DNA of 64,000 bases from Pseudothauera lacus (GCF_003034845.1 NZ_PZKC01000011.1:78088-142087); one strand, 5' to 3'. Counted from the first letter of the stretch, positions 20,968 through 33,341 are shown. The notes: generated by a model from the letters alone, not told the origin. Made by a program: numbers and translations.

Positions 20968-20978
20968 AAGGTTCCGGC

Positions 20979-22229
20979 ATGAACGCGTCCATTCCCAGTC
21001 ATTGCGGTCCGCTGCCGCGCCGGGCAACCCGCCGTGTCCTCATCGACGGTGTCACCGTCGGTGGCGGTGCCGCGGTGGTCGTGCAGTCGATGACCAATAC
21101 CGACACTGCCGATGTGCTCGCCACCGCGATGCAGGTCGCCGAACTGGCGCGCGCCGGTTCGGAGATCGTGCGCCTGACGGTCAACAACGAAGCGGCGGCG
21201 AAGGCCGTACCGCACATCCGTGACCGCCTGCTGGCGCTCAATGTCGACGTGCCGCTGGTCGGCGACTTCCACTACAACGGCCACAAGCTGCTCACCGACT
21301 TCCCGGCCTGCGCCGAGGCGCTCGCCAAGTTCCGTATCAACCCGGGCAACGTCGGCGCCGGCGCCAAGCGCGACCCGCAGTTTGCCGCCATCGTCGAACT
21401 GGCCTGCCGCTACGACAAGCCGGTGCGCATCGGGGTGAACTGGGGCAGCCTCGACCAGTCCGTGCTCGCCCGCATCATGGATGCCAACGCCAGGCTCGCC
21501 GAGCCGCGTGACGCCGGCGCGGTGATGCGTGAGGCGCTGGTGGTGTCGGCGCTCGAATCCGCCGCCAAGGCCGAGGAGTACGGCCTGGGGGGCGACCGCA
21601 TCATCCTCTCGGCCAAGGTCTCCAGCGTGCAGGACCTGATCGCGGTGTATCGCGAGCTGGCCGCGCGCAGCGACTACCCCTTGCACCTCGGGCTCACCGA
21701 AGCCGGCATGGGCTCCAAGGGCATCGTCGCCTCCACCGCAGCATTGTCCGTGCTGCTGCAGGAAGGCATCGGCGACACCATTCGCATCTCGCTCACCCCG
21801 GAGCCCGGCGGCAGCCGCACACAGGAAGTGGTGGTCGCCCAGGAAATCCTGCAGACCATGGGGCTGCGTGCGTTCACGCCCATGGTCACCGCCTGCCCGG
21901 GCTGCGGGCGCACCACCAGCACCTTCTTCCAGGAACTTGCCGACGGCATCCAGCGCTACGTGCGCGAGCAGATGCCGGTGTGGCGCGAGCAGTACGACGG
22001 TGTGGAGAACATGACGCTGGCGGTGATGGGCTGTGTGGTCAACGGGCCGGGCGAGAGCAAACACGCCAACATCGGCATCTCCTTGCCTGGTACCGGCGAG
22101 ACCCCCGCCGCGCCGGTGTTCGTCGACGGCGTCAAGACCGTCACCCTGCGCGGCGACAACATTGCCGCCGAATTCAAGGCCATCGTGGACGACTACGTCG
22201 CCACCCGTTACACGAGGAAGGCGGGCTGA
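20979..22229 (+). CDS. ispG: 4-hydroxy-3-methylbut-2-enyl diphosphate synthase (flavodoxin)
   Basis: IspG (GcpE) converts 2-C-methylerythritol 2,4-cyclodiphosphate into HMBPP in the MEP isoprenoid pathway. The 416-residue protein shows [14 protein letters not shown], the iron-sulphur ligands CPGCGR near the C-terminal third and GCVVNGPGE, as expected for the single-chain bacterial enzyme. The chosen ATG at 20979 gives the family N-terminus. It lies in a tight operon between rodZ and hisS. Confidence 0.97.
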   Translation: MNASIPSHCGPLPRRATRRVLIDGVTVGGGAAVVVQSMTNTDTADVLATAMQVAELARAGSEIVRLTVNNEAAAKAVPHIRDRLLALNVDVPLVGDFHYNGHKLLTDFPACAEALAKFRINPGNVGAGAKRDPQFAAIVELACRYDKPVRIGVNWGSLDQSVLARIMDANARLAEPRDAGAVMREALVVSALESAAKAEEYGLGGDRIILSAKVSSVQDLIAVYRELAARSDYPLHLGLTEAGMGSKGIVASTAALSVLLQEGIGDTIRISLTPEPGGSRTQEVVVAQEILQTMGLRAFTPMVTACPGCGRTTSTFFQELADGIQRYVREQMPVWREQYDGVENMTLAVMGCVVNGPGESKHANIGISLPGTGETPAAPVFVDGVKTVTLRGDNIAAEFKAIVDDYVATRYTRKAG

Positions 22230-22248
22230 GCCCGCGGAAAGCAACGCT

Positions 22249-23547
22249 ATGAGCAAGACCCTGCAGGCCGTGCGCGGGATGAACGACATCCTGCCCGACG
22301 ACGCCGAGACCTGGGAACACTTCGAGGACATCGTCCGCGACTGGCTGAAGAGCTACGGCTACCGCCCGATCCGCATGCCCATCGTCGAGCCGACGCCGCT
22401 GTTCAAGCGTGCCATCGGCGAAGTGACCGACATCGTCGAGAAGGAGATGTACTCCTTCGAGGACGCCCTCAACGGCGAGCAGCTGACGCTGCGCCCGGAA
22501 GGCACGGCGTCCTGCGTGCGTGCAGCGATCCAGCACAACCTGGTCGCCGGCGGCGGGCCGCAGCGCCTCTATTACCACGGCCCGATGTTCCGTCACGAGC
22601 GCCCGCAGAAGGGGCGCTACCGCCAGTTCCACCAGATCGGCGTGGAGGCACTCGGATTCTCCGGGCCCGACGTCGATGCCGAGCACATCATCATGTGCGC
22701 GCGGCTGTGGGAAGAACTCGGCCTCGAGGACGTCGCCCTCGAACTCAACTCGCTGGGTTCGGCGGCGGAGCGTGCGCAGCACCGCGCGGCGCTGATTGCC
22801 TATCTCGAAGAGCACAAGGCGCAGCTCGACGAGGACGGCCAGCGCCGACTGTACAGCAATCCGCTGCGCATCCTCGACACCAAGAACCCCGCGCTGCAGG
22901 AGCTCGTCGATGGCGCGCCGCGGCTTGCCGACTACCTTGGCGAGGACTCCCGCGCCCATTTCGAGGCGGTGCAGGTACTGCTCAAGGATGCCGGCATCCC
23001 CTTCCGCATCAACCATCGCTTGGTGCGCGGGCTCGATTACTACAACCGTACCGTGTTCGAGTGGGTCACCACCCGCCTGGGCGCACAGGGTACAGTGTGT
23101 GCAGGCGGGCGTTACGATGGTCTGGTCGAGCAACTCGGCGGCAAGCCGACGCCGGCGGCCGGCTTTGCGATGGGGGTGGAGCGCCTGCTGGCGCTGTGGC
23201 AGGAATGCGGCGGCGGCGGCGAGCCTGCGGCCCCCGACGCCTATGTCGTACACCTCGGCGAGAGCGCCCGCAGGCTGGCCTTCCGCGCTGCGGAGGCGTT
23301 GCGCACCCACGGTTTTGCGGTACTGCTGCACTGTGGCGAGGGCAGTTTCAAGTCGCAGATGAAGAAGGCCGATGCCAGCGGCGCCGCAGTCGCCCTGGTG
23401 ATCGGCGAAGACGAGGCCGCCGCGGGTGAGATCGGCCTCAAGCCGCTGCGCGGGCCCGGTGGCCAGCAGCGGGTGAGCCTGGAATCGCTCTCCGAGGCGA
23501 TGGCAGCAATCCTTTATCCAGAGGAAGAAGAAGATGGCGGTGTATGA
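22249..23547 (+). CDS. hisS: Histidyl-tRNA synthetase
   Basis: A 432-residue class II aminoacyl-tRNA synthetase. Motifs seen are [11 protein letters not shown] at the start, motif 2 [18 protein letters not shown], the His-specific stretch [17 protein letters not shown], and motif 3 [13 protein letters not shown] with [10 protein letters not shown]. The C-terminal anticodon-binding domain fills the last 100 residues. A second, HisS-related but non-synthetase protein (HisZ) is encoded at 30581. The yfgM start lies 14 nt inside the 3' end. Confidence 0.98.
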   Translation: MSKTLQAVRGMNDILPDDAETWEHFEDIVRDWLKSYGYRPIRMPIVEPTPLFKRAIGEVTDIVEKEMYSFEDALNGEQLTLRPEGTASCVRAAIQHNLVAGGGPQRLYYHGPMFRHERPQKGRYRQFHQIGVEALGFSGPDVDAEHIIMCARLWEELGLEDVALELNSLGSAAERAQHRAALIAYLEEHKAQLDEDGQRRLYSNPLRILDTKNPALQELVDGAPRLADYLGEDSRAHFEAVQVLLKDAGIPFRINHRLVRGLDYYNRTVFEWVTTRLGAQGTVCAGGRYDGLVEQLGGKPTPAAGFAMGVERLLALWQECGGGGEPAAPDAYVVHLGESARRLAFRAAEALRTHGFAVLLHCGEGSFKSQMKKADASGAAVALVIGEDEAAAGEIGLKPLRGPGGQQRVSLESLSEAMAAILYPEEEEDGGV

Positions 23548-24178
23548 CCTTGAGGAACAGGAACAGATCTCCGAGATCAAGGCCTGGTGGGAGCAGTACG
23601 GCAAGCTGGTGACCGCGCTGGCGGTGGCCGCGGCGGTGGCCTCGGTGAGCTGGCAGGGCTGGCGGTGGTATGAGAACAAGCAGGCCGCAGAAGCCGGGGC
23701 GCTGTTCCACGCCGTGCAGCAGGCGGTGGAGAAGGGTGAGACCCAGCGTGCCCGCGAGGCCACCGGCGAGCTCATCGGCCGCTACGGGCGTACCACCTAT
23801 CCGCAACTGGCGGCGCTGCTCTCCGCGGCGACGCACTTCGAGCGCGGCGACCTGGTCAATGCGCGCAGCCAGCTCGAATGGGCGGCAGAGCAGGGGCGGG
23901 ATGAGGTGCTGCGCGACATCGCGCGTCTGCGCCTGGCGACCCTGATGCTGCACGAGGGCAAGGCCGATGAAGCGCTTGCCCAGCTTGCGCGCGATCCCGC
24001 GCCGGCCCTGCAGGGGCGCTTCGCCGACCTGCGTGGTGACGTGCTGCTCGCCCTCGGGCGTGGCAGCGAGGCCCGGACGGCCTATCAGGCGGCGCTCGAC
24101 GGCTTTGCCGGCGAGGTCGAAGGGGCGGCGACGATGCGCGAGGTGGTGCGCATCAAACTCGAAGCGGTGGAGGGCTGA
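23534..24178 (+). CDS. yfgM: YfgM-like membrane-anchored TPR protein
   Basis: A 214-residue protein with a short cytoplasmic N-terminus ([19 protein letters not shown]), one transmembrane helix (about 21-42) and periplasmic tetratricopeptide-like helices. This is the YfgM / DUF2133 family, an ancillary partner of SecYEG and periplasmic chaperones in E. coli. The hisS-yfgM-bamB-der order is the same as in E. coli and supports the call. It overlaps hisS by 14 nt and bamB starts 5 nt after its stop. Confidence 0.9.
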   Translation: MAVYDLEEQEQISEIKAWWEQYGKLVTALAVAAAVASVSWQGWRWYENKQAAEAGALFHAVQQAVEKGETQRAREATGELIGRYGRTTYPQLAALLSAATHFERGDLVNARSQLEWAAEQGRDEVLRDIARLRLATLMLHEGKADEALAQLARDPAPALQGRFADLRGDVLLALGRGSEARTAYQAALDGFAGEVEGAATMREVVRIKLEAVEG

Positions 24179-24183
24179 GCAGC

Positions 24184-25326
24184 ATGCGTCGTATCGTCAA
24201 TGCAGTGATCCTGGGGAGCGCGGCCAGCGTGCTGGCAGCGTGCTCGTCGCTCAACCCCTTTGCCAGCTCCGCGCCCAAGCCCGCCGAGCTGGTGGCCTTC
24301 CAGCCCAGTGCCGAACTGCGTCCGCTGTGGTCGGCGAACATCGGCGATGCCGGTCCCTTCGTGTTCCAGCCCGAAGTGGTTGGCGACAGCGTCTATGCGG
24401 CTGCCCACAGCGGCACGGTGGCGCGCCATCAGGGCGGCCGCGCACAGTGGTCGGTACGCGTTGGCAAGCGTCTCTCCGCCGGGGTCGGCAGCGATGGCAG
24501 TCTGGTAGTGGTGGTGAGCGTCGATGGCGAGGCCATCGCCCTCGATGCCGCCAGCGGTGCCGAGCGCTGGAGGGTGCCGGTGGGCGCCGAGGTGCTCGCA
24601 GCACCGGCGATGTCTTCCGAGATCGTCGTGCTGCGCGCCTCCGACAACCGCCTCATCGGTCTCGATGCCCGTGACGGCGCACGACGCTGGGTGTACCAGC
24701 GCGCCACGCCGCCGCTGGCACTGCGCAGCTTCGCCGGCGTCGTCGTGGTCGAGAACAGTGTCGCCATCGCCGGTTTCCCCGGCGGCAAGCTGGCCGCGGT
24801 CAATCTCGCCAATGGCGGCGAGCTGTGGGAACTGAGCGTCACCGTGCCGCGCGGCGCCACCGAGCTTGAGCGCATTGCCGACGTCGTCGGCACGCCGGTG
24901 TTCGGTCGTCGCGAGATCTGCGCGGTGGCCTACCAGGGCCGCGCCGGCTGCTTCGACGGCAGCAACGGCAATCCGCTGTGGACGCGCGAGTTCTCCAGCA
25001 GCGTGGGCATGGACCGCGATGAGCGCTACGTCTTCATCACCGACGACCGCAATGCCGTGCATGCACTCGATGCCTTCAGCGGTGCCGGAGTGTGGCGCCA
25101 GGACGCCCTCGTGCTGCGCCAGGTGTCGCGTCCGCTGGCGCTCGGCGACTACGTTGCGGTGGGCGATTTGGACGGCTACGTGCATCTGCTGCGTCGTGAG
25201 GACGGGCGCTTCGCAGCGCGTGCGCGCGCCGGCAGCGGCGCGGTGGCCGCCGAGATGCGCGCCCTGCCGCAGGGCTTCGTCGTGCAGACGCGCGGCGGCG
25301 CGCTGCAGGCCTATGAAGTGCGCTGA
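24184..25326 (+). CDS. bamB: Outer-membrane protein assembly factor BamB
   Basis: A 380-residue lipoprotein of the BAM complex, an eight-bladed PQQ-type beta-propeller that helps BamA insert outer-membrane barrels. The signal peptide ends in lipobox LAAC (Cys about 20). Repeated blade signatures are visible, such as LDAASGAERWRVPVG, LDARDGARRWVYQR and VNLANGGELWELSV. Length is close to the E. coli protein. It is positioned between yfgM and der as in enteric bacteria. Confidence 0.95.
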   Translation: MRRIVNAVILGSAASVLAACSSLNPFASSAPKPAELVAFQPSAELRPLWSANIGDAGPFVFQPEVVGDSVYAAAHSGTVARHQGGRAQWSVRVGKRLSAGVGSDGSLVVVVSVDGEAIALDAASGAERWRVPVGAEVLAAPAMSSEIVVLRASDNRLIGLDARDGARRWVYQRATPPLALRSFAGVVVVENSVAIAGFPGGKLAAVNLANGGELWELSVTVPRGATELERIADVVGTPVFGRREICAVAYQGRAGCFDGSNGNPLWTREFSSSVGMDRDERYVFITDDRNAVHALDAFSGAGVWRQDALVLRQVSRPLALGDYVAVGDLDGYVHLLRREDGRFAARARAGSGAVAAEMRALPQGFVVQTRGGALQAYEVR

Positions 25327-25341
25327 TCGACAAGGCAGAGC

Positions 25342-26667
25342 GTGAATCCCACCATTGTTCTGGTCGGCCGGCCCAATGTCGGCAAATCGACCCTCTTCAA
25401 CCGTCTCACCAAGACCCGTGATGCGCTGGTTGCCGATCAGCCCGGCCTTACCCGTGATCGCCATTACGGCATCGGCCGGGTCGGCGAGCGCAAGTATCTG
25501 GTGGTGGATACCGCCGGCTTCGACCCGGTCGCCAAGGACGGCATCATGCACGAGATGGCGCGCCAGGCCGAGCAGGCCATCGCCGAGGCCGACGTGCTGC
25601 TGTTCCTCGTGGACGGACGTGCCGGTCTGACTCCGCACGACGAACAGATCGCCGCCCGCCTGCGCCGTGCCGGGCGCCCGGTGCTGCTGGTGGTCAACAA
25701 GTCCGAAGGAATGGACCGTGCCATGGTCGGGGCGGATTTCCATGCCCTCGGCCTTGGTGAGCCGCTGGTGGTCTCCGCCGCCCACGGCGACGGCGTGCGG
25801 CAGTTGGTCGACATCGCCCTGGCACCGTTCGACGATGCGCCCGAGGATGACGATGCCGACGCCGGCCCGCGGGTGGCCGTGGTCGGGCGCCCCAACGTCG
25901 GCAAGTCCACGCTGGTCAACACCCTTATCGGCGAAGAGCGCGTGATCGCCTTCGACATGCCAGGGACCACGCGCGACGCCATCGCCATTCCCTTCGAGCG
26001 CCAGGGGCGGCACTACACGCTGATCGACACGGCCGGTCTGCGCCGCCGCGGCAAGGTCTTCGAGGCGGTGGAGAAATTCTCGGTGATCAAGACCCTGCAG
26101 GCCATCGAGCAGTGCAACGTCGCCGTGCTGGTGCTCGATGCCGCGCAGGACATCTCCGAGCAGGACGCCCACATCGCCGGCTTCGTGCTTGACGCCGGGC
26201 GGGCACTGGTGGTGGCGGTGAACAAGTGGGACGACGTCGACGACTACCGCCGCGAGCGCACTCGCGAGGACATCGCCCGCAAGCTGAACTTCCTCGACTT
26301 CGCGCGCTTCCATTACGTCTCGGCGTTGAAGGCCGAGGGTATCGGCGGGCTGCTTAAATCGGTGGATGCGGCCTACGCCGCGGCCATGGTGAACCTGTCC
26401 ACGCCGCGCCTGACCCGCACGCTGCAGGCGGCGCTGGCCAAGCAGGCGCCGCCGCGTCATGGGGTCTTCCGCCCCAAGCTGCGCTACGCCCACCAGGGGG
26501 GCAGCAATCCGCCGGTAGTGGTTATCCACGGTAGCGCCCTCGAACACGTGCCGGCATCATATGTGCGCTATCTGGAACGTACCTTCGTCGATGCCTTCAA
26601 ACTGCAGGGTACGCCGTTGCGCATACAGTTCCGTACCTCGCACAATCCGTATGCCGAGAAGGGCTGA
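25342..26667 (+). CDS. der: Ribosome biogenesis GTPase Der (EngA)
   Basis: A 441-residue essential GTPase with two tandem G domains and a C-terminal KH-like domain, needed for 50S maturation. The P-loops [12 protein letters not shown] (about residue 8) and [12 protein letters not shown] (about 181) are nearly identical. Each domain has its switch motifs ([20 protein letters not shown]) and NKSE or NKWD specificity loops. GTG start. The C-terminus ends in [12 protein letters not shown], usual for the family. hfq follows after 95 nt. Confidence 0.97.
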   Translation: MNPTIVLVGRPNVGKSTLFNRLTKTRDALVADQPGLTRDRHYGIGRVGERKYLVVDTAGFDPVAKDGIMHEMARQAEQAIAEADVLLFLVDGRAGLTPHDEQIAARLRRAGRPVLLVVNKSEGMDRAMVGADFHALGLGEPLVVSAAHGDGVRQLVDIALAPFDDAPEDDDADAGPRVAVVGRPNVGKSTLVNTLIGEERVIAFDMPGTTRDAIAIPFERQGRHYTLIDTAGLRRRGKVFEAVEKFSVIKTLQAIEQCNVAVLVLDAAQDISEQDAHIAGFVLDAGRALVVAVNKWDDVDDYRRERTREDIARKLNFLDFARFHYVSALKAEGIGGLLKSVDAAYAAAMVNLSTPRLTRTLQAALAKQAPPRHGVFRPKLRYAHQGGSNPPVVVIHGSALEHVPASYVRYLERTFVDAFKLQGTPLRIQFRTSHNPYAEKG

Positions 26668-26762
26668 GTTTCATCCACACCGGAAAGGATGTGGCGCCGT
26701 CATGTGGCGGTGCAGCAAAATTTCCTTTACATTCCAATAATCACAAGTACCGAGGTCCACTC

Positions 26763-27008
26763 ATGAGCAACAAAGGGCAACTTCTACAAGACCCGTTTCT
26801 GAACACCCTGCGCCGCGAACACGTTCCGGTGTCGATCTACCTGGTCAACGGCATCAAGCTGCAGGGCCAGATCGAATCCTTCGACCAGTACGTCGTCCTG
26901 CTCAAGAACACCGTCACCCAGATGGTGTACAAGCACGCCATCTCCACCGTCGTCCCGGCCCGCCCGGTGTCCATCCAGCAACAGGATGCGGGTGAAGGCA
27001 ATAGCTGA
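26763..27008 (+). CDS. hfq: RNA chaperone Hfq
   Basis: An 81-residue Sm-like protein that forms a hexamer and pairs small RNAs with mRNAs. The Sm1 and Sm2 motifs appear as [39 protein letters not shown] and the [14 protein letters not shown] strand that lines the proximal face. The acidic-polar C-terminal tail is short (about 12 residues). It precedes hflX, the order conserved widely in Proteobacteria. Its own promoter probably lies in the AT-rich 95-nt gap after der. Confidence 0.98.
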   Translation: MSNKGQLLQDPFLNTLRREHVPVSIYLVNGIKLQGQIESFDQYVVLLKNTVTQMVYKHAISTVVPARPVSIQQQDAGEGNS

Positions 27009-27055
27009 GCGTCCGTCCGCCGGCGGCATGGCGCCGGTCCTTACAGATCAGCAGC

Positions 27056-28192
27056 ATGTTTGAGCGCCCTTCGGCCGGCGAGCGCGCCGTGCTGGTGCAG
27101 CTCGATCTCGGGCAGGGCGCCATCGACGAGCGCATCTCCGAACTCGCCCTGCTTGCCGGCAGCGCCGGTGCCAGCGTCGAGGCGGTCGTCCGCGGCCGCC
27201 GCCAGGCGCCTGATCCGGCGCTGTTCGCCGGACGCGGCAAGGTCGAGGAGGTCGCCGAAGCCCTGCGCGTCCACGATGGCGATCTGGTGATCTTCAACCA
27301 TGCGCTGTCGCCGGCGCAGCAGCGCAACCTCGAGCGTGCGCTGCAGTGCCGGGTCATCGACCGCACGGCGCTGATCCTCGACATCTTTGCGCTGCGCGCG
27401 CGCAGCCACGAAGGCAAGCTGCAGGTCGAACTGGCCCAGCTCGAACACCTGTCCACGCGCCTGGTGCGCGGGTGGACCCACCTGGAACGCCAGAAGGGCG
27501 GCATCGGTCTGCGCGGGCCGGGTGAAACCCAGCTCGAGACCGACCGCCGCCTCCTCGGCATGCGGGTCAAGACCCTCAAGAGCCGGCTCGCCACCATCGG
27601 CCGCCAGCGTCAGACGCGGCGGCGCCAGCGCGCGCGCCGCGATGTCCTCTCGGTGTCGCTGGTGGGCTACACCAATGCCGGCAAGTCGACCCTCTTCAAT
27701 GCGCTCACCAAGGCCGGTGCCTACGCTGCCGACCAGCTTTTCGCCACCCTCGACACCACTTCGCGCAAGCTTTATGTCGGTGGCGGGAACGTTGTGCTGT
27801 CGGACACGGTCGGATTCATCCGTGATCTGCCGCATGCGCTGGTTGCCGCCTTCGAGGCGACGCTGGAGGAAACCGCCAGTGCCGACCTCCTGCTGCACGT
27901 CGTCGATTCGGCGAGCGAGGACCGCGATGCGCAGATTGCCGCAGTGAACGAAGTGCTCGGCGAGATCGGTGCCGGCGAGGTGCCGCAGATCCTGGTGTGG
28001 AACAAGGTGGACCTCACCCAGGCTGCGCCGGCGGTCGAGCGCGACGACTGTGGTAGAATCAGGCGCGTTTTTTTGAGCGCCAGGACGGGCGCCGGTCTCG
28101 ATCTGCTGCGTGCAGCGCTGGCCGAGGCGGCGCAGGCACATGGCGCGGAAGGCGCGGCCCAGGTGGCATCTTCCGCAGCACTTTCAACATAG
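27056..28192 (+). CDS. hflX: Ribosome-associated GTPase HflX
   Basis: A 378-residue GTPase that splits or rescues stalled 70S ribosomes, notably after heat shock. An N-terminal nucleotide-binding domain (FAGRGKVEEVAE, NHALSPAQQRNLE) and a helical linker with the signature GGIGLRGPGETQLETDRR are followed by the G domain: P-loop GYTNAGKSTLFN, DTVGFIRDLPH and NKVD. It begins 47 nt after hfq and ends 31 nt before hflK. A TAGAAT sequence near the end of the gene (about 28053) could be the -10 of a promoter for hflK; this is weak. Confidence 0.96.
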   Translation: MFERPSAGERAVLVQLDLGQGAIDERISELALLAGSAGASVEAVVRGRRQAPDPALFAGRGKVEEVAEALRVHDGDLVIFNHALSPAQQRNLERALQCRVIDRTALILDIFALRARSHEGKLQVELAQLEHLSTRLVRGWTHLERQKGGIGLRGPGETQLETDRRLLGMRVKTLKSRLATIGRQRQTRRRQRARRDVLSVSLVGYTNAGKSTLFNALTKAGAYAADQLFATLDTTSRKLYVGGGNVVLSDTVGFIRDLPHALVAAFEATLEETASADLLLHVVDSASEDRDAQIAAVNEVLGEIGAGEVPQILVWNKVDLTQAAPAVERDDCGRIRRVFLSARTGAGLDLLRAALAEAAQAHGAEGAAQVASSAALST

Positions 28193-28223
28193 AGTTCATG
28201 TACAAGTGATTACGGGCATACTC

Positions 28224-29501
28224 ATGTCACTCAACGATCCGCGCTGGGGCAACCAGGGGAACGACGACGACCGCGAAAAAGGCAATCGCGGCGGCAAGCA
28301 GGAGCCTCCCGATCTGGAGGACGTCTGGCGCGACCTCAATCAGAAGCTCAACGGCCTCCTTGGCGGCAAGCGCAGCGGTGGCGGCGGTGGCCGTCGCCCC
28401 AGCGGCGACGGCGGCGGGCCACAGATGCCCAACGTCTCCTTCAAGCAGTTCGGCGGCGGCATCGGCATCCTGCTGGTGCTCGCACTGGTGGTCTGGCTGG
28501 CGAGCGGCTTCTACATCGTCAATGCCAACGAACGCGGTGTGGTGCTGCGCTTCGGCCAGTTTGTCGAAACCACCGAACCCGGTCTGCGCTGGCGCCTGCC
28601 GACGCCCTTCGAATCGCACGAAGTGGTCGATCTGACCGGCGTGCGTACCGTCGAAGTCGGTTATCGCGGCGCCGAGCGCAACCGCGTGCTGCGCGAGGCG
28701 CTGATGCTCACCGATGACGAGAACATCGTGAACATCCAGTTTGCCGTGCAGTACATCCTCAACAGCCCGGAAAGCTATCTGTTCAACAACCGCTTCCCCG
28801 ACGAGACCGTCGCGCAGACTGCGGAAACCGCGATGCGCCAGATCGTCGGCCGCAGCAAGATGGACTTCGTGCTCTATGAAGGGCGCGAGGACATCGCCGC
28901 GTCGGCACAGGCGCTGATGCAGGAGATCCTCGACCGCTACCAGACCGGCGTGCAGATCAGCCGCGTCACCATGCAGAACGCCCAGCCGCCCGAGCAGGTG
29001 CAGGCCGCCTTCGACGACGCCGTGAAGGCCGGTCAGGACCGCGAGCGCCAGAAGAACGAGGGCGAGGCCTACGCCAACAACGTCATCCCGCTGGCGCGTG
29101 GTACCGCCGACCGCCTGCTGGAAGAGGCCGCCGCCTACCGTGACCGCGTGGTCGCCGCCGCAGAAGGTGAGGCGAGCCGCTTCGAGCAGGTGCTGACCGA
29201 GTACAACCGTGCCCCGGCGGTGACCCGCGAGCGTCTCTACCTGGAGACGATGCAGCAGGTGCTGTCCAATACCAGCAAGGTGATGATCGACGCCAAGGGC
29301 AACGGCAACCTGCTCTTCCTGCCGCTCGACAAGCTCATGGAGCGCAGCGGTGGCGTGCCGGGTACGGCGACGGGCGGCACCGCCGACGCCCAGGCCTCGC
29401 AGCAGCCGTCGCTGCCTTTCAGCGCCCCGGTCAGCCGCTTCGACAATCCGGCTGATGCGCGTGGCCGTGACATTTCCCGCACCCGCCCCGGAGAACGCTG
29501 A
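28224..29501 (+). CDS. hflK: FtsH protease modulator HflK
   Basis: A 425-residue SPFH/prohibitin-family protein that pairs with HflC to cage and restrain the membrane protease FtsH. A Gly/Arg-rich cytoplasmic N-terminus (residues about 1-70) precedes one transmembrane helix (about 78-98) and the SPFH domain (NERGVVLRFGQFVETTEPGL). An Ala/Glu-rich helical region ends with FLPLDKLM. The ATG at 28224 begins the family N-terminus MSLNDPRWG. The stop overlaps hflC by one base (TGATG). Confidence 0.96.
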   Translation: MSLNDPRWGNQGNDDDREKGNRGGKQEPPDLEDVWRDLNQKLNGLLGGKRSGGGGGRRPSGDGGGPQMPNVSFKQFGGGIGILLVLALVVWLASGFYIVNANERGVVLRFGQFVETTEPGLRWRLPTPFESHEVVDLTGVRTVEVGYRGAERNRVLREALMLTDDENIVNIQFAVQYILNSPESYLFNNRFPDETVAQTAETAMRQIVGRSKMDFVLYEGREDIAASAQALMQEILDRYQTGVQISRVTMQNAQPPEQVQAAFDDAVKAGQDRERQKNEGEAYANNVIPLARGTADRLLEEAAAYRDRVVAAAEGEASRFEQVLTEYNRAPAVTRERLYLETMQQVLSNTSKVMIDAKGNGNLLFLPLDKLMERSGGVPGTATGGTADAQASQQPSLPFSAPVSRFDNPADARGRDISRTRPGER

Positions 29502-30382
29502 TGCGTGAAAAGATGCCCATTTTTGCCGGCGGGCTGCTGCTCGCCATCGTCATCGCCTCGATGACGCTGTTTACCGTCGATCAGCGCCAGTACGCCATCG
29601 TCTTCCAGCTCGGTGAGGTGAAGCAGGTCATCGAGGAACCCGGCCTGAAGTTCAAGTGGCCGCTGATCCAGAACGTGCGCTTCTTCGATCGCCGCATCCT
29701 CACCATCGACACGCCTGAGCCCGAGCGCTTCATCACCGCCGAGAAGAAGAACGTGCTGGTCGACCACTTCGTCAAGTGGCGCATCGTCGATCCGCAGCTC
29801 TACTACGTCTCGGTGGCCGGCGACGAGGCGCGCGCGCGCATCCGCCTGCTGCAGACGGTGAACGCCGGCCTGCGCGAGGAGTTCGGCCGCCGCACCGTGC
29901 ATGACGTGGTGTCCGGCGAACGCGACCGCATCATGGACCAGATGCGCGACCGCGCCGACCGCGACGCACGCACCATCGGCGTGCAGATCCTCGACGTGCG
30001 CCTGAAGCGCGTCGATCTGCCCGGCGAGGTTTCCGAGGCGGTCTATCGCCGCATGGAAGCGGAGCGTACGCGGGTTGCCAACGAGCTGCGTTCGCTCGGT
30101 GCCGCGGAAGCCGAACGCATCCGCGCCGATGCCGATCGCCAGCGTGAGGTCATCGTCGCCGAAGCCTACCGCGATGCCCAGCGCCTCAAGGGTGAGGGCG
30201 ATGCCCGCGCCACCTCGATCTATGCCGAGGCCTTCGGCAAGAACGCCGAGTTCTATTCCTTCTGGCGCAGCCTCGAAGCCTATCGTGCCAGCTTTGCCGA
30301 CAAGAGCGACGTGATGGTGGTCGATCCCAGTTCGGATTTCTTCAGGTACATGAAGGGTTCCGGCGGCGCCCGTCGCAACTGA
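29501..30382 (+). CDS. hflC: FtsH protease modulator HflC
   Basis: A 293-residue SPFH-domain partner of HflK. An N-terminal transmembrane helix (about 6-24) is followed by VDQRQYAIVFQLGEVKQVIEEPGL and a long coiled-coil segment rich in Ala, Glu and Arg (EAERIRADADRQREVIVAEA). The C-terminal FYSFWRSLEAYRASF is typical. It is coupled to hflK and followed 4 nt later by a DUF2065 gene. Confidence 0.97.
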   Translation: MREKMPIFAGGLLLAIVIASMTLFTVDQRQYAIVFQLGEVKQVIEEPGLKFKWPLIQNVRFFDRRILTIDTPEPERFITAEKKNVLVDHFVKWRIVDPQLYYVSVAGDEARARIRLLQTVNAGLREEFGRRTVHDVVSGERDRIMDQMRDRADRDARTIGVQILDVRLKRVDLPGEVSEAVYRRMEAERTRVANELRSLGAAEAERIRADADRQREVIVAEAYRDAQRLKGEGDARATSIYAEAFGKNAEFYSFWRSLEAYRASFADKSDVMVVDPSSDFFRYMKGSGGARRN

Positions 30383-30386
30383 GCGA

Positions 30387-30572
30387 ATGCTGACCTCCCT
30401 GTTGCTGGCCTTCGCACTGATGCTGGTGCTCGAAGGCATCCTGCCCTTCCTCGCGCCGGCCACCTGGCGCGAGACTTTTTTGCGCCTCGCCCGCCTCAAC
30501 GACGGTCAGCTCCGCTTCATCGGACTGTCGTCGATGCTGCTGGGCCTGGTGCTGCTGATCCTCTTCATCTGA
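30387..30572 (+). CDS. DUF2065 family small membrane protein (YjeT-like)
   Basis: A 61-residue protein with two hydrophobic helices separated by a polar loop ([20 protein letters not shown]). It matches the YjeT/DUF2065 family, which is consistently encoded after hflC. Function is unknown; the position suggests an accessory role with the HflKC-FtsH assembly. Intergenic distances are 4 nt upstream and 8 nt downstream, so it belongs to the operon. Confidence 0.88.
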   Translation: MLTSLLLAFALMLVLEGILPFLAPATWRETFLRLARLNDGQLRFIGLSSMLLGLVLLILFI

Positions 30573-30580
30573 AACTTCCC

Positions 30581-31735
30581 ATGCGCTGGGTACTTCCCGA
30601 TCACATCCAGGATGCGCTGCCTGCCGAGGCCGAAAAGCTCGAAAGCCTGCGCCGCACCCTGCTCGACGCCTTCCGCGCGCACGGCTATCAGCTCGTCGCG
30701 CCGCCGCTGCTGGAGTTTCTCGACTCACTGACCACCGGCGCGGGGCAGGACCTCAAGCTGCGCACCTTCACCCTGGTCGACCAGCTCAGCGGTCGCAGCA
30801 TGGGGGTGCGCGCCGACACCACCCCGCAGGTTGCCCGCATTGACGCCCACCTGCTCAACCGCAGCGGTGTGGCGCGGCTGTGCTACTGCGGCAGCGTGCT
30901 GCACACCCTGCCGTCGACCCTCACCGCGACCCGCGAGCCGCTCCAGCTTGGTGCCGAACTCTACGGCCATGCCGGCCTGGAGGCCGACATCGAGGTCATC
31001 CGCCTGCTTGCCGAGGTGCTGCGTCTGGCTCAGGTGCCGGCGAGCCGCATCGACATCGGCCACGTCGGCCTCTTCCATGCCCTTGCCGCCCGTGCGGGGA
31101 TGGTGCCGGAGCGCGAGGAAGCGCTGTTCGATCTGCTGCAGGCCAAGGATGTGCCATCCTTGCGCGAGTTCGTCGCCGATGTGCCCGAGGACGTGCGCGC
31201 CGCGCTGCTCGCGCTGACCGAGTTGTACGGCGACGCCACGGTACTCGACGAGGCCGCGCGGCGGCTGCCGCAGCTGCCCGAGGTGGGCGCGGCGCTCGCC
31301 GATCTGCGCGCACTGGCCGCCGCCCTCGGCGATCTGCCGGTGAGCTTCGATCTCGGCGATCTGCGCGGTTACCACTACCATAGCGGTGTGGTGTTCGCCG
31401 CCTACGGCAGCGCCTCGCCGGCGGCACTGGCGCTTGGTGGCCGTTACGACCGTGTCGGTCAGGCTTTCGGACGTGGCCGCCCGGCCACCGGTTTCAGCCT
31501 CGATCTGCGCGAACTGGCCCTGCGCCTGCCCGATGCGCCCGCAGCCGGTGCCATCCTGGCGCCGCTGCAGGGCGACGGCGAGTTGGCCGGCGAGGTGGCC
31601 AGGCTGCGCGCAGCGGGCGAGATCGTCGTCAGCGCGCTGCCGGGGCATGAGGGAACATGGAGAGAAGCCGGCTGCGACCGGCAACTGATCAGGCGCGACG
31701 GCTGCTGGGCGGTCGAGGCGCTGCAGGGAGAGTGA
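30581..31735 (+). CDS. hisZ: ATP phosphoribosyltransferase regulatory subunit
   Basis: A 384-residue HisS-like paralogue without synthetase activity that, with short-form HisG, makes the allosteric first enzyme of histidine synthesis. It opens with [23 protein letters not shown] and keeps class II-like folds ([57 protein letters not shown]), but the anticodon-binding domain is missing, as expected for HisZ. hisG is not in the window. The hflC-hisZ-purA arrangement recurs across Betaproteobacteria. Confidence 0.94.
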   Translation: MRWVLPDHIQDALPAEAEKLESLRRTLLDAFRAHGYQLVAPPLLEFLDSLTTGAGQDLKLRTFTLVDQLSGRSMGVRADTTPQVARIDAHLLNRSGVARLCYCGSVLHTLPSTLTATREPLQLGAELYGHAGLEADIEVIRLLAEVLRLAQVPASRIDIGHVGLFHALAARAGMVPEREEALFDLLQAKDVPSLREFVADVPEDVRAALLALTELYGDATVLDEAARRLPQLPEVGAALADLRALAAALGDLPVSFDLGDLRGYHYHSGVVFAAYGSASPAALALGGRYDRVGQAFGRGRPATGFSLDLRELALRLPDAPAAGAILAPLQGDGELAGEVARLRAAGEIVVSALPGHEGTWREAGCDRQLIRRDGCWAVEALQGE

Positions 31736-33052
<1,317 letters not shown>

Positions 33053-33125
33053 ATCCGGGTATTCCGCTGCCGGCCTGCGGGCCGGTGGCGCGCGCGCTGC
33101 GCAGGAAGCAGACGGTGGAAAAGCA

Positions 33126-33150
33126 AAAGGCCGACACAAGGTCGGCCTTT
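33126..33150. terminator. Bidirectional terminator between purA and tRNA-Leu(CAG) copy 1
   Basis: A perfect 10-bp stem AAAGGCCGAC/GTCGGCCTTT with loop ACAAG. The A-run and T-run on the flanks let it serve both purA on the plus strand and the tRNA gene on the minus strand. Confidence 0.85.
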
Positions 33151-33159
33151 GCTTGAAAC

Positions 33160-33244
<85 letters not shown>

Positions 33245-33341
33245 AGGGAGTGGAATTATAGCCGCGTTGGAGTGCTTGTCAAACCCCGCGTGCGCCGCCG
33301 CGCCTGAGCGCGTTGCCGTCCGGAAGGGCGGCGTGAACGAA

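Noticed and set aside
28053..28090. TAGAAT followed by a run of seven T near the end of hflX, as promoter or terminator
   Set aside because: It lies within the coding frame; the flanking GGCGC/GCGCC pair encloses the T-run rather than preceding it. It is noted only as a weak promoter candidate.
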